DNA of 8,298 bases from Gemmatimonadota bacterium (GTDB lineage Bacteria > Latescibacterota > UBA2968 > UBA8231). Below are positions 1 through 7,145 of this stretch, one piece after another. Made by a program: the position numbers and the translations under genes. Below the pieces are notes generated by a model, which saw only the letters and a list, made by a program, of their open reading frames with translations, had not been told where the DNA came from and searched no databases. How positions within the stretch are numbered: the first letter of the stretch is position 1; every line of letters begins with the position of its first letter. The stretch covers positions 1 to 8,298 of the forward strand of contig JAPPEF010000394.1 in NCBI GenBank assembly GCA_028875335.1, written 5' to 3'.

Positions 1-156
1 CCAACCCTCTCTCGTTAGTGCCTGGTGTCCGCGTCGCAGGCTGAAAGAAGGCTGTATTTTGCTGAGAAGGTGGGTTTGACCCTTACCGCGGACCTGAGGG
101 CTCCCTTTGAGCACTTAGTTGGAATAAACTAAAGCAACAATGACCTGTCAAATAGC
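1..156. other. Left-edge stretch without a convincing gene
   Basis: All three plus frames close within about 80 bases, and no ATG occurs on the minus strand here. One minus frame is open from a GTG at 112-114 to the left edge (38 codons), but it lacks a ribosome binding site and resembles nothing I recognise. The stretch lies downstream of the 157-2094 gene. It contains only a weak AT-rich stem (TTAGTT 115-120 with AACTAA 127-132) and no T-run, so no terminator is called. Confidence 0.5.
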
Positions 157-2094
157 CTAAAACGGCCCAGCGTGGTGCGAAGGCTCATTGACGTAGCGTT
201 GGGTTTCCAGGTCGAGGGTGATTTCGCAATGGGGCGGTAAGGTGATGCTCAGGTGTTTATCATCAACGGCTAGCTGGCGCTCCTCAGTCTCCAAGGGCGA
301 AGCCGCATACGTGCCGGCATAGCCCCCCATCCAGCCCGGATACTCGCTGGTGCGGCTGCGGTACGTAGCCCGGGCAAAGCGGTGCTCGCCAAAAGCGCCG
401 CCCTGAATGACCAGTTCCCTGCTCTCGTTGTGGTTCAAATTGACCAAGCGCACGACCGTGCGGTTCGCTTCTAACTTTTCCACCAAGGCACCGACATCTT
501 CGGGCAGGCCAGAGCGGCGGCGCTGGGCATCAAAGTAGCGCAGGCGGGCGTGCAGCAGGCCGCCGTTGTAGATAGGTTGTGGGCCGCCCATGGTTAGCTG
601 GATGAGCGCTTCGGAAGAGACGGGATTGCCCCATTGCCAGTGGTGGACGTGGTGGCGGGTGCCCACGTCTTGGTCGACGCGCAGTTGAGCCAAGCGGCGG
701 CCGGCCACTTGGTACGTAGCCTGCAACATTTGCTCTGGATAAGTCGAGTTGGTCCCGGCCAAAAAGCGCACCCAGGGGGCCTCGTGGCCCGAATCCTCTT
801 TGTTGTGGAAGGGGAACACCGCAGCCCAGTCGAACGCCTCTTTTTGCCGAATGGCCTCCATGCGCTCCCAGTCGCCCTCGTCCATGGACAGATTCCACAA
901 GGTCACCGGGTACACCGGACTCATGGGCTGCCAGTCGAACCAGCCAGCGTCGCCGTAGCGGTAGGGCACCAGCAAGGTCTCGCTTTTTTCGCCCATAGCG
1001 GCAAATTGGCTCGCCCAGCGCTCGGCCACGCTCATGTATTGGTCGCGGATATCCTCCATGCGCCCTTGTTCCAAGATGCGGTCCATCTGCTGGCGCGGCA
1101 GGTCGAGATAGGCCCGGTCGCGGGTCAACAAGTAGGCGTTGGCTGCCGCGTCGAGCGTGGCTTTCTGCAACGTCAAAAAGCCGTGCGGAAAGGTCCAGCC
1201 GTAGCGCCCGCCGTACCAATTACCAGCGCAGTATTCGCCCACTTGGCCGGAAAGACCGACGTTGTCCGGCAACATACCGCCGTTGGCCTGGGCGCGCTCC
1301 ACCCAAGCGTCAGTGTATTCCACCACCCAAGCGCGGTATTTTTCATCGCCGGTGATCAGGAAGGCGTTGGTCACCAGCGAGGTGACAGCCAAGTTGGTCG
1401 GGGTGTCGCCCTGACGCCAGCGGTCGAACAGGGTCTGTCCCATCAAGCGGGCTTTGGCCGGATCGGCCAAGTCCTGCACACTAGTGATGCCGGGCAAGTC
1501 GAAAAAGGGCAGATTGTACACTTCCATGCTGCCGCCCAAGGGGTTGTAACTTTGTTTGTCGCGCTCGGCTAGCGGAGCGAAATAGGGGCCATGGCTGCCG
1601 TTAAGGCCCGAGCGCAGGATCTTGTGCTCGGGGTCGTAGTTTTGCGCCTCGGGGTCTTCATTGAGGTAAAAGCCAGCAAACCGGCAGGCCCGTTCAACGC
1701 GCTGGGCGGCGTTGGGATGGGCCAAGCACAAGTGATAAAAGCAGACGTCGCTTTCGGCTTGGTGCATCTGGTCTTCGCGGATGCCGTATTCCTTGCTGAC
1801 CGTGCCCAAGCGAGTCAGTTGGCGGGTGACGGCCTCCCACTGGCGGTCGGCCAAGTGCAACAGGTGCTCGCCGCCGCCCATCAGATAAACGAGCGGCCAG
1901 TTGAAAAAAGGCTCGTAGAAATCGTCGGGGCTGCCGCCGCCCCACTCGTCCTGCCAGATGAATTCGCCGTCCTCGCGGGTAAAGTGGTCGAGAAAGGGCT
2001 GCACCGATTGATCCAAGGCGTCGAAGAGGCGGCGCTGCCATACGGCCCAGTGGGCTGGCTCGTTGAGCGGGATATTGGCAGTTATGGCGGGCAT
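157..2094 (-). CDS. Uncharacterised 645-residue protein, probable alpha-barrel (glycosidase/lyase-like) plus beta domain
   Basis: I do not recognise a named family. The frame is open from 2151, but the start at 2094 (protein begins MPAITANIPL) is chosen because an AGGAG lies 7 nt upstream of it. There is no signal peptide or membrane segment, so the protein is probably cytoplasmic. Residues 1 to about 510 are rich in Trp, Tyr, Phe and helical stretches, with paired-helix spacing like that of six-hairpin (alpha/alpha) barrel enzymes. Polar and aromatic clusters that could line a pocket are EWGGGSPDDFYEPFFNW (about 50-66), CAGNWYGGRYGW (about 289-300) and RHHVHHWQWGNP (about 480-491). From about 540 the sequence turns beta-rich (TVVRLVNLNHNESRELVIQGG, then LSITLPPHCEITLDL), like the C-terminal beta-sandwich that follows such barrels. 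A role in carbohydrate or uronate processing is inference only; no catalytic residue can be assigned with confidence. It is divergent from the gene at 2267 and appears monocistronic. Confidence 0.85.
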   Translation of the reverse strand: MPAITANIPLNEPAHWAVWQRRLFDALDQSVQPFLDHFTREDGEFIWQDEWGGGSPDDFYEPFFNWPLVYLMGGGEHLLHLADRQWEAVTRQLTRLGTVSKEYGIREDQMHQAESDVCFYHLCLAHPNAAQRVERACRFAGFYLNEDPEAQNYDPEHKILRSGLNGSHGPYFAPLAERDKQSYNPLGGSMEVYNLPFFDLPGITSVQDLADPAKARLMGQTLFDRWRQGDTPTNLAVTSLVTNAFLITGDEKYRAWVVEYTDAWVERAQANGGMLPDNVGLSGQVGEYCAGNWYGGRYGWTFPHGFLTLQKATLDAAANAYLLTRDRAYLDLPRQQMDRILEQGRMEDIRDQYMSVAERWASQFAAMGEKSETLLVPYRYGDAGWFDWQPMSPVYPVTLWNLSMDEGDWERMEAIRQKEAFDWAAVFPFHNKEDSGHEAPWVRFLAGTNSTYPEQMLQATYQVAGRRLAQLRVDQDVGTRHHVHHWQWGNPVSSEALIQLTMGGPQPIYNGGLLHARLRYFDAQRRRSGLPEDVGALVEKLEANRTVVRLVNLNHNESRELVIQGGAFGEHRFARATYRSRTSEYPGWMGGYAGTYAASPLETEERQLAVDDKHLSITLPPHCEITLDLETQRYVNEPSHHAGPF

Positions 2095-2101
2095 GTCCGT
2101 A

Positions 2102-2106
2102 CTCCT
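2102..2106 (-). promoter_or_regulatory. Ribosome binding site that fixes the start at 2094
   Basis: On the minus strand AGGAG is followed by 7 nt and then ATG (2092-2094). This near-ideal spacing argues against the longer reading from 2151, which would add 19 residues of low-complexity Ser/Pro/Lys sequence and place this site inside the coding region. Confidence 0.75.
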
Positions 2107-2169
2107 GAGAGGTTTGATAGAGGGCTGTGAGGGTGATTTTAGGGAGATCAAGAGCGCGTGTAAAGCAGC

Positions 2170-2197
2170 TTGACACGCGGGGATGGGCTGGTTTATT
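2170..2197 (+). promoter_or_regulatory. Candidate sigma-70-type promoter for the COX2-like gene
   Basis: A perfect TTGACA (2170-2175) is followed by 16 nt and TTTATT (2192-2197), which matches the TATAAT consensus at four of six positions. Initiation would be expected near 2204, leaving a leader of about 60 nt before the ATG at 2267. The -10 element overlaps the inverted repeat at 2194-2215. The call relies on the E. coli consensus, which may not hold in this organism. Confidence 0.4.
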
Positions 2198-2215
2198 TGC
2201 GTTTAGTCGCAAATA
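2194..2215. promoter_or_regulatory. Perfect 8-bp inverted repeat, candidate operator
   Basis: The arms TATTTGCG (2194-2201) and CGCAAATA (2208-2215) are exact reverse complements separated by a 6-nt spacer (TTTAGT). The repeat lies between two divergent genes, overlaps the presumed -10 element of the plus-strand promoter, and is about 100 nt upstream of the minus-strand start at 2094. A dimeric helix-turn-helix repressor site is the simplest reading. No T-run follows on either strand and no gene ends here, so a terminator is unlikely. Confidence 0.45.
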
Positions 2216-2266
2216 CTTCGCCTTAAGGAATTGGACTTAAACGACTGTTCGAGAATAGGATACGTT

Positions 2267-2713
2267 ATGCGCGGCTATATCCGGTTCTTGCTCTGGAGCC
2301 TGATCCTGTTGGGAGCAGCCGGTTGCGCGCCCGCCCTGCCCCCAGGACCGCTGCGCATCCAAATCACCGGAGAAGAGTACACTTGGCAATTCCGCTACCC
2401 AGGTCCCGATGGTGCGTTGCATACTGATGACGATATCACCAAGCAGGGGAAGGAGTTACACCTTCCTCTTGGTATAGAAATTGAAGTCGAACTGACCAGT
2501 CGGGATTACATCTACACCTTTGCCCTACCCCATCTCGACCTGCATCAGGTGGCCGTGCCCGATTTGACCTTTGCGCTGGCCTTTACTCCACAGACCACCG
2601 GCGTATTCGCCTTTGTCGGCGACCAAATGTGCGGCTTTGAACACGAATCGCTCAACGGCCGCGTGGTGGTTGAACCTCCAGCGGCTTTCCTCGATTGGCT
2701 GGAGGGGCCGTAA
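2267..2713 (+). CDS. Cytochrome c oxidase subunit II-like lipoprotein with degenerate CuA site
   Basis: 148 residues from the ATG at 2267, which has AGGA 6 nt upstream. A TTG start at 2231 would only add residues in front of the signal peptide. Residues 1-19 are a signal sequence (MRGYIRFLLWSLILLGAAG) ending at Cys20, a plausible though not strict lipobox, so the protein is predicted to be a membrane-anchored lipoprotein outside the cytoplasm. Residues 30-137 follow the cupredoxin domain of oxidase subunit II: EEYTWQFRYPGPDG (36-49), LPLGIEIEVELTSRD (66-80), YIYTFALP (81-88) in place of the usual VIHSFWVP, and GDQMCGFEHESL (118-129) in place of the CxExCGxxHxxM ligand loop. Only Cys122 and His126 of the CuA ligands remain. 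Tyr83, Gly118 and Leu129 replace His, Cys and Met, and Gln120 replaces Glu. The two-helix membrane hairpin of true subunit II is absent, and no oxidase genes adjoin it. Electron transfer through CuA is therefore unlikely. Other metal binding (note His89 and His93) or a structural or sensory role is possible. Confidence 0.85.
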   Translation: MRGYIRFLLWSLILLGAAGCAPALPPGPLRIQITGEEYTWQFRYPGPDGALHTDDDITKQGKELHLPLGIEIEVELTSRDYIYTFALPHLDLHQVAVPDLTFALAFTPQTTGVFAFVGDQMCGFEHESLNGRVVVEPPAAFLDWLEGP

Positions 2714-2739
2714 ATTCGCCGCCTAGCCGTCAGCCTCCT

Positions 2740-3795
2740 TCAGTCTAGCCGTATCTCCTCCCCCGCCTCTTGGCTCCGATAGATCCCATCGAGGATTTTC
2801 ATCACCTGTAGGGATTGTTCCGGCGGCACTGGCGAGGGCCTCCCTTGAGCAATCGCCGCGGCGAACTCCACGCATTCCTGCGCGTGGGCTTCGAGGCCGT
2901 CGTACATCAGCATGAGCTTGCGGTCGTACTGCTGGCGGGTCTGGCTGTTGCTCTCGCAAATCGAGCACTGGGGCCAATGGGCACCGCCTCGGGTGCCGTA
3001 GAGCCACATCTGCATGTCCTCGCCTTGGGTCGGGTGATGTAAAAGCCAACTCACCTCCAAGACGAGCGTTGCGCCGTTGTCAAAGCGCACAAAGGCCGCA
3101 GCAAAATCCTCGACGTCGTAGTGGGATGGGATCGGCTGGCGACCCCACTGACTGAAAGCCCCTTCTTGGTGTGCCAATGCAGAGCGGGCCACGCCCGAAA
3201 TAGCTACTGGCTCAGGATGTCCCATAAACCACAAGGTCAAATCGAGGATATGAACCCCAATGTCAATGCAGGGGCCGCCGCCGCTGTGCTCCTTGAGAAT
3301 AAACCCACCGCCGACCGGTGCCCCAGCCCGGCGCAGCATCCAGCTACGGGCGTGATAGATGTCGCCGAGCGCGCCCGCATCTATCTCGTCCTTTAGCGCG
3401 CGGGACGAGCCCTGAAAGCGAAAGTGCTGCGCCGTCATCAGCTCCTTGCCCGAGGCATCGCGTGCTGCGATCATCTGGCGAACATCCTCGGGCGTAGGGG
3501 CCAAAGGCTTTTCACAGATCACGTGCTTGCCAGCCGACAGCGCGGCAATGGCCAAGGGGGCGTGATACATGTTGGGCGTGCAGATGTCGATAATGTCGAT
3601 ATCGGGGTCGCTGAACAGCGCCTCTGGATCTGTGTGCAGCTTGGTGACTCCGTTTTCAGCGCCAAAGCGTTTTAGCGCCTCCTCGCTAATGTCGCTGCCA
3701 GCGACTAGCTCGGCCTCGCTAGAAGCCTCCCAGCCGGGGAGATGCGTGCGGGCGATCCCGCCGACGCCGACGACACCTACTTTGAGCGTGCTCAT
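2740..3795 (-). CDS. Gfo/Idh/MocA-family NAD(P)-dependent oxidoreductase
   Basis: 351 residues, the usual length for the family. The ATG at 3795 is preceded by AGGA at 6 nt. Residues 4-40 form a Rossmann nucleotide-binding start (KVGVVGVGGIARTHLPGW, GxGGxxxxH pattern), followed by ICTPN (71-75) and the family signature CEKPLAPT (94-101), whose Lys96 is the conserved catalytic lysine. GGGPCIDIGVHILDL (172-186) supplies the conserved Asp178 and His182 of the C-terminal substrate domain. There is no signal peptide, so it is cytoplasmic. The family oxidises or reduces sugars, inositols and related polyols with NAD(P); the substrate cannot be read from this sequence. It lies 55 bp downstream of batE on the same strand with no clear terminator between, and converges on the COX2-like gene with a 26-bp gap. 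All key residues are intact. Confidence 0.93.
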   Translation of the reverse strand: MSTLKVGVVGVGGIARTHLPGWEASSEAELVAGSDISEEALKRFGAENGVTKLHTDPEALFSDPDIDIIDICTPNMYHAPLAIAALSAGKHVICEKPLAPTPEDVRQMIAARDASGKELMTAQHFRFQGSSRALKDEIDAGALGDIYHARSWMLRRAGAPVGGGFILKEHSGGGPCIDIGVHILDLTLWFMGHPEPVAISGVARSALAHQEGAFSQWGRQPIPSHYDVEDFAAAFVRFDNGATLVLEVSWLLHHPTQGEDMQMWLYGTRGGAHWPQCSICESNSQTRQQYDRKLMLMYDGLEAHAQECVEFAAAIAQGRPSPVPPEQSLQVMKILDGIYRSQEAGEEIRLD

Positions 3796-3850
3796 GGCTT
3801 ATCCTTTTTTCGGTTGTGGTTTGATCTACGGGAAAGAGTTGTCGTTAAGT

Positions 3851-4603
3851 TCAGATCCGCGTCAGAGCTTCCGCTGGCATCCACCCGCCGAGGCCGTTAG
3901 CCAGCCGCACCAGCATCCATCCCCCCTCCTGCCGCACTAAGCGCACCTTCGTCCCTTCGTGTGCAACAAAAACCTCCGTCTGCCCAAGATCGGGGCCGGA
4001 GCGCGCGTGCGCCTCGGCAACTGTGACGATGGCTTCGCTCGTCTGCGCCTGATGGTGGATGCGCGTCCCCAGCCACAGCGCGGACCCAACGCTCACCCCC
4101 GCACAAAGCAAAAACCCACCTAGCCACAGCGCACCGGGGCGCGTCTGGGCAAATAACCACCGCACCCCCAAGACAAAGACCGCGAAAAACGCCGCGGCTA
4201 ACAGCAGGCTTAGTTGGTTAAACGTAGGCCAGAAATAGGCGGCCACCAACGCGGCTATCAGCGCGCCGAGGCCGTCCTCAGTTTGCGGGTCGCGGTCCTT
4301 CTTCACTAGGTTGGCAAAGCGCAGATTGGCCTCGACATCCTCGTCGTGCGGCAGCAAGCGCCGCGCTCGCTCGTACCAGAGAATCGCTTCGCCTAATTCC
4401 CCGGACTTGAAGCAGGCATTGCCCAAGTTGTAGTAGAGCCGCGCGTCTTGCACCCCAGCGTCCACCACCGCCAAGTAGCTGCGCCGCGCCGCCGCAAAAT
4501 CCCCGTCCCGGTAGAGTGCGTTGGCCTCGTTGTACTGCCCAGCCGCGGCCCCGGCGTGAAGTTGAGTGCCCAACAAGAGCAACAGCACCAATACCCGCAT
4601 CAT
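3851..4603 (-). CDS. batE: BatE-like protein: TPR, two membrane helices, SH3-like domain
   Basis: 250 residues. An N-terminal hydrophobic segment (3-20) acts as a signal or anchor. Two TPR-like units follow at about 22-55 and 55-88 (NEANALYRDGDFAAARRSY; YYNLGNACFKSGELGEAILWYERA). Two membrane helices lie at about 130-150 and 157-178. A bacterial SH3-like domain spans about 190-250 (VTVAEAHARSGPD, AHEGTKVRLV, GGWMLVRLANGLGGWMPAEAL). This order is typical of BatE, the last gene of the Bat operon. The gene starts inside the end of batD. Tandem ATGs at 4603 and 4600 are both usable: GGAG sits 8 nt before the first and AGGA 4 nt before the second. The protein is probably in the inner membrane with the TPR and SH3 modules outside the cytoplasm. 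Bat proteins were named for aerotolerance in Bacteroides; their molecular role is unsettled. Confidence 0.88.
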   Translation of the reverse strand: MMRVLVLLLLLGTQLHAGAAAGQYNEANALYRDGDFAAARRSYLAVVDAGVQDARLYYNLGNACFKSGELGEAILWYERARRLLPHDEDVEANLRFANLVKKDRDPQTEDGLGALIAALVAAYFWPTFNQLSLLLAAAFFAVFVLGVRWLFAQTRPGALWLGGFLLCAGVSVGSALWLGTRIHHQAQTSEAIVTVAEAHARSGPDLGQTEVFVAHEGTKVRLVRQEGGWMLVRLANGLGGWMPAEALTRI

Positions 4604-6375
4604 ATCCTTTTCTCCAAACCCGCGATCACCTCCTCGGCCAAGCGTCGCGCCGCAGCCCGATCCGTCGGTGGGCCGCCCGTGGGCGCAAAGCGCGCAAAAT
4701 CGCAGCGCGTCAGCAGGTCTCGCAACGCAGCAATCGTCTCAGCCTCGACTTGGCGCGCCGCCAGGGCCTCGGCACAAACCTCAATGGTCAGGCCGGCCGC
4801 AGCGAGGTTGAGGCGGTCGGCCACGAACTCCAGCACCGCGGCGCGGATCTCGCCGTAGAACTCGGCCTCAGTGCCAGCCTCAAGCAAGGCATCGGCGCGG
4901 GCTAGGCGACGGCCAGCTTCGCCTTTGGCCCGGCGCTGACGCGCGTACGCCACATCGCCCTGCAAGCGCCGCTGGTGGCGTTGCCACACAAGCAGGGCAA
5001 AAAAGGCTAGGGGCAGCGCACTCTGCAAGGTCCAAAACCAATAGCTCTCGTGTAACATGGTAGCCGCGACGAGGGCATCGGCGTCAGGTTTGATGTAGCG
5101 AATGTCTTCCCCTACGGCCTCGATGTCGCGCCGACTCAGCCCGTAGCTCACCCCTTCCTCCTCGACGCTCCCCTCACTGTGAATGGCGATGGGATCGGAT
5201 TCGAGAACCTCGTAGCGCGCTTGGTGTGGGTCGAAGTACGCGAAGCGCAACGGCGGGATGTTCAGGGTGCCGCCCTGCTCGGGAATCAAGATGTACTCGA
5301 AGAGGCGGCGGCCCCCGTACACGCCGTTGGTGATCCGCTCTTCTTCCTCGACCTTAGGGTCGTAGAGCTTGACGCCAGCGGCCGCATCGACTTGCAGAGG
5401 TTGCACCGAGGCCATGTTGCCCTCGCCCTCGATCAGCACGCGCAGTGTCACCGGGTCCCCAACCGCAACTTGGGTCGGCTGGGCCTCGACGCTGAGTTGG
5501 AAGCGCCCCACTGCGCCGATAAATTCCGCCGGGCGGCCCTGCTCTGGCAGCGGCAGGACCTCAATTTGCAGTTCCTCGCTTTGCAGGAGCACCGAGCGAG
5601 AGCGGCCAAAAAACGGATCGCCGGCGAAGAAGTCGTCGAGCACGCCACCGCGGCGCGAGCGCTGTTGAGGAATGTCGCAGGAAACGGCCAACGTGCCGAC
5701 GGCGTGTGTTCCCGCGCTGGTGGGAAAAAGGGCCACGCGTCTCAGGGGCGCGACGTTGTAGGACACGCCGCCGCGCACCTCCTGATGCGAATCTAGCTGT
5801 TGGGCGATAAAGAGGTCTTCGGTCCAAAACCCGACAAAGGTCGGCAGCTTGTTGAAGCTGACGTTGTGCGGTTGGATGCGATAGAATAGGTCGTAGGACA
5901 CAGTGACCTGCTGTCCCACGTAAGCCCGCTCGTGGTCGGCGCGCGCCAACACGAAGATGGGTTTGTCTGCTTGGCCGGTTTGTGCACCGCTGGTGCCGCG
6001 AACGATTTCAAGGGTAATGGGCTTGGTCTGATAATACTCGCCGCCCATTTCCAGTTGGAGTGGGCCTATTGTGAAGGTGCCAGCCTGCTTGGCATAGAGG
6101 GCGTATGTTAGCTCTCGGGTGAAGGTGATGTCGGTGTTTCTCATCTCCATCCGCGTGCTAGTGGCTGGTCCCTCAACATGGAAATCCTTTAGATCGAACG
6201 CTGGCGTCACCTGGCCCAATTGTTCGTCAGAAGTGATGCGGATCGTCAGGCGAATCGGCTCACCTTCGCTAGCGCGCGTGCGATCAACAGACGCCTCGAA
6301 CTGAATCGTCGCCGCTGCAACGCTGGATGCCGCCAGCGCCCACAGCACTAACGGTATGGTCAGCTGCACGTTCAC
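4600..6375 (-). CDS. batD: BatD-like envelope protein
   Basis: 591 residues, a normal size for BatD. It starts with GTG at 6375, which overlaps the batC stop as GTGA; AGGG and AGGA lie 4 and 9 nt upstream. A signal peptide covers about residues 1-22 (hydrophobic core, then SSVAAA). Residues 23 to about 430 are beta-rich and extracytoplasmic, with BatD hallmarks: KPIFVLARADHERAYVGQQVTVSYDLFYR (138-166), DDFFAGDPFFGRS (247-259), IEGEGNMASV (315-324), EYILIPEQGGTLNIPPL (360-376) and EDIRYIKP (423-430). One membrane helix lies at about 447-464 and is followed by a basic, helical cytoplasmic tail (465-591). BatD is thought to work with the VWA proteins BatA and BatB in an envelope complex. Its stop codon overlaps the batE start. 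Confidence 0.92.
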   Translation of the reverse strand: MNVQLTIPLVLWALAASSVAAATIQFEASVDRTRASEGEPIRLTIRITSDEQLGQVTPAFDLKDFHVEGPATSTRMEMRNTDITFTRELTYALYAKQAGTFTIGPLQLEMGGEYYQTKPITLEIVRGTSGAQTGQADKPIFVLARADHERAYVGQQVTVSYDLFYRIQPHNVSFNKLPTFVGFWTEDLFIAQQLDSHQEVRGGVSYNVAPLRRVALFPTSAGTHAVGTLAVSCDIPQQRSRRGGVLDDFFAGDPFFGRSRSVLLQSEELQIEVLPLPEQGRPAEFIGAVGRFQLSVEAQPTQVAVGDPVTLRVLIEGEGNMASVQPLQVDAAAGVKLYDPKVEEEERITNGVYGGRRLFEYILIPEQGGTLNIPPLRFAYFDPHQARYEVLESDPIAIHSEGSVEEEGVSYGLSRRDIEAVGEDIRYIKPDADALVAATMLHESYWFWTLQSALPLAFFALLVWQRHQRRLQGDVAYARQRRAKGEAGRRLARADALLEAGTEAEFYGEIRAAVLEFVADRLNLAAAGLTIEVCAEALAARQVEAETIAALRDLLTRCDFARFAPTGGPPTDRAAARRLAEEVIAGLEKRI

Positions 6376-7145
6376 CAGTCCCTATCCTGCGCCCTGCCAG
6401 TAGCGCGGAACCGGCGCTTCTGAGCTTCCAACTCGCGGTTCTTGAGGGCATCCATGAGCTGCTGAGCTTCCTCGGGGCTAATAGACTGCTGCTCGGCGGA
6501 CTGCTCCTCCTGCTGTTGGTCCTGCTCACTTTGTTGCTGTTGCTGCTGATCCTGTTGATCCTGCTCTGAATCTTGCTGCTGTTGCTGATCTTGGTCCTGT
6601 TGATCTTGCTCTGAATCCTCCTGCTGATCTTGATTCTGTTGATTCTGCTCTGAATCCTGCTGTTGCTCTTGGTCCTGTTGATCCGGTTCCGAATCCTGCT
6701 CCTGCTGCTGCTGTTGCTGCTCCTGCAATTTCTCCAGCGCCAGTTCCAAGTTCACCTTTGCATCCTCGTCGTCAGCGTCTAGCTCCAGCGCCTGCTTGTA
6801 CGCGGCGACGGCCTGTTCAAACGCCTGCTGCTGAAAGAAGCTATTGCCCATGTTGTAATGGGCCTGCGCCTGGATTTTCTGCTCCTCGGCACTGAGCACG
6901 CGCTCGAATTCCCGCAGGGCTTGGTCGTACTCGCCGCGCTTGAAAAGTGCGTCCCCGACGTTGAAGTGCAGCTCGGGCGCGTCGGGCCGGTCGAGGAGCG
7001 CGTCGCGGTAGAGTTGCAGAGCCTGATCGTACTCGCCGCGCTGGTAGTGCTCCAGCGCCTCGGCGCTCTTGCTGGCCACGGGATCACCCACGGTCGCTCC
7101 GCAGACGACCAGCCAAATCCCCAAGAGGACCCACAGTGTACCCAT
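6372..7145 (-). CDS. batC: BatC-like TPR protein with glutamine-rich tail
   Basis: 257 residues from the ATG at 7145, which shares one base with the batB stop (TAATG). AAGGGA lies 11 nt upstream. The frame is open to 7241, but that start would overlap batB by about 97 nt and bury the signal sequence, so it is rejected. Residues 1 to about 18 are hydrophobic (MGTLWVLLGIWLVVC). Cys15 follows Val, which fits a lipobox poorly, so a cleaved signal or a simple anchor is as likely. Three TPR units lie at about 24-57, 58-91 and 94-127 (EHYQRGEYDQALQLYRDAL; FNVGDALFKRGEYDQALREF; YNMGNSFFQQQAFEQAVAAY). Residues 141-221 are almost only Gln, Asp, Glu and Ser in a 13-residue repeat. The C-terminus SPEEAQQLMDALKNRE, ending in RDW, matches the conserved tail of this family. 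A partner-binding role for the TPRs next to BatB is expected. Confidence 0.9.
   Translation of the reverse strand: MGTLWVLLGIWLVVCGATVGDPVASKSAEALEHYQRGEYDQALQLYRDALLDRPDAPELHFNVGDALFKRGEYDQALREFERVLSAEEQKIQAQAHYNMGNSFFQQQAFEQAVAAYKQALELDADDEDAKVNLELALEKLQEQQQQQQEQDSEPDQQDQEQQQDSEQNQQNQDQQEDSEQDQQDQDQQQQQDSEQDQQDQQQQQQSEQDQQQEEQSAEQQSISPEEAQQLMDALKNRELEAQKRRFRATGRAQDRDW
6483..6725 (-). repeat. In-frame 39-bp imperfect tandem repeat coding the Gln/Asp/Ser tail of BatC
   Basis: The unit is about 13 codons (consensus DSEQDQQDQDQQQ). The plus-strand landmark GAATC recurs at 6568, 6613, 6652 and 6691, giving spacings of 45, 39 and 39 bp, all multiples of three. A degenerate copy (SEQDQQQEEQ) flanks the array. 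CAG/CAA-type codons alternate. Such arrays can change length by slippage without breaking the frame. Confidence 0.85.

Noticed and set aside
1..114. Minus-strand frame from GTG at 112-114, open to the left edge
   Set aside because: Only 38 codons, no ribosome binding site, no recognisable sequence, and a rare start codon; chance is a sufficient explanation.
115..132. Stem TTAGTT/AACTAA downstream of the 157-2094 gene as a terminator
   Set aside because: The stem is only 6 bp, AT-rich, and not followed by a T-run on the minus strand.
634..1572. Long plus-strand open frame (312 codons) opposite the 157-2094 gene
   Set aside because: It lies wholly antisense to a gene with a clear start and ribosome site. 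Its translation lacks any recognisable domain, and such frames are expected opposite GC-rich genes.
2714..2739. Bidirectional terminator between the two convergent genes
   Set aside because: The 26-bp gap shows no stable inverted repeat or T-run.
6327..6569. Plus-strand Leu-rich open frame opposite the batC/batD junction
   Set aside because: The poly-Leu run is the complement of the glutamine codon repeat in batC, not a real membrane protein.
6483..6725. CRISPR-like array
   Set aside because: The repeats are contiguous, imperfect, in frame with batC and have no distinct spacers.
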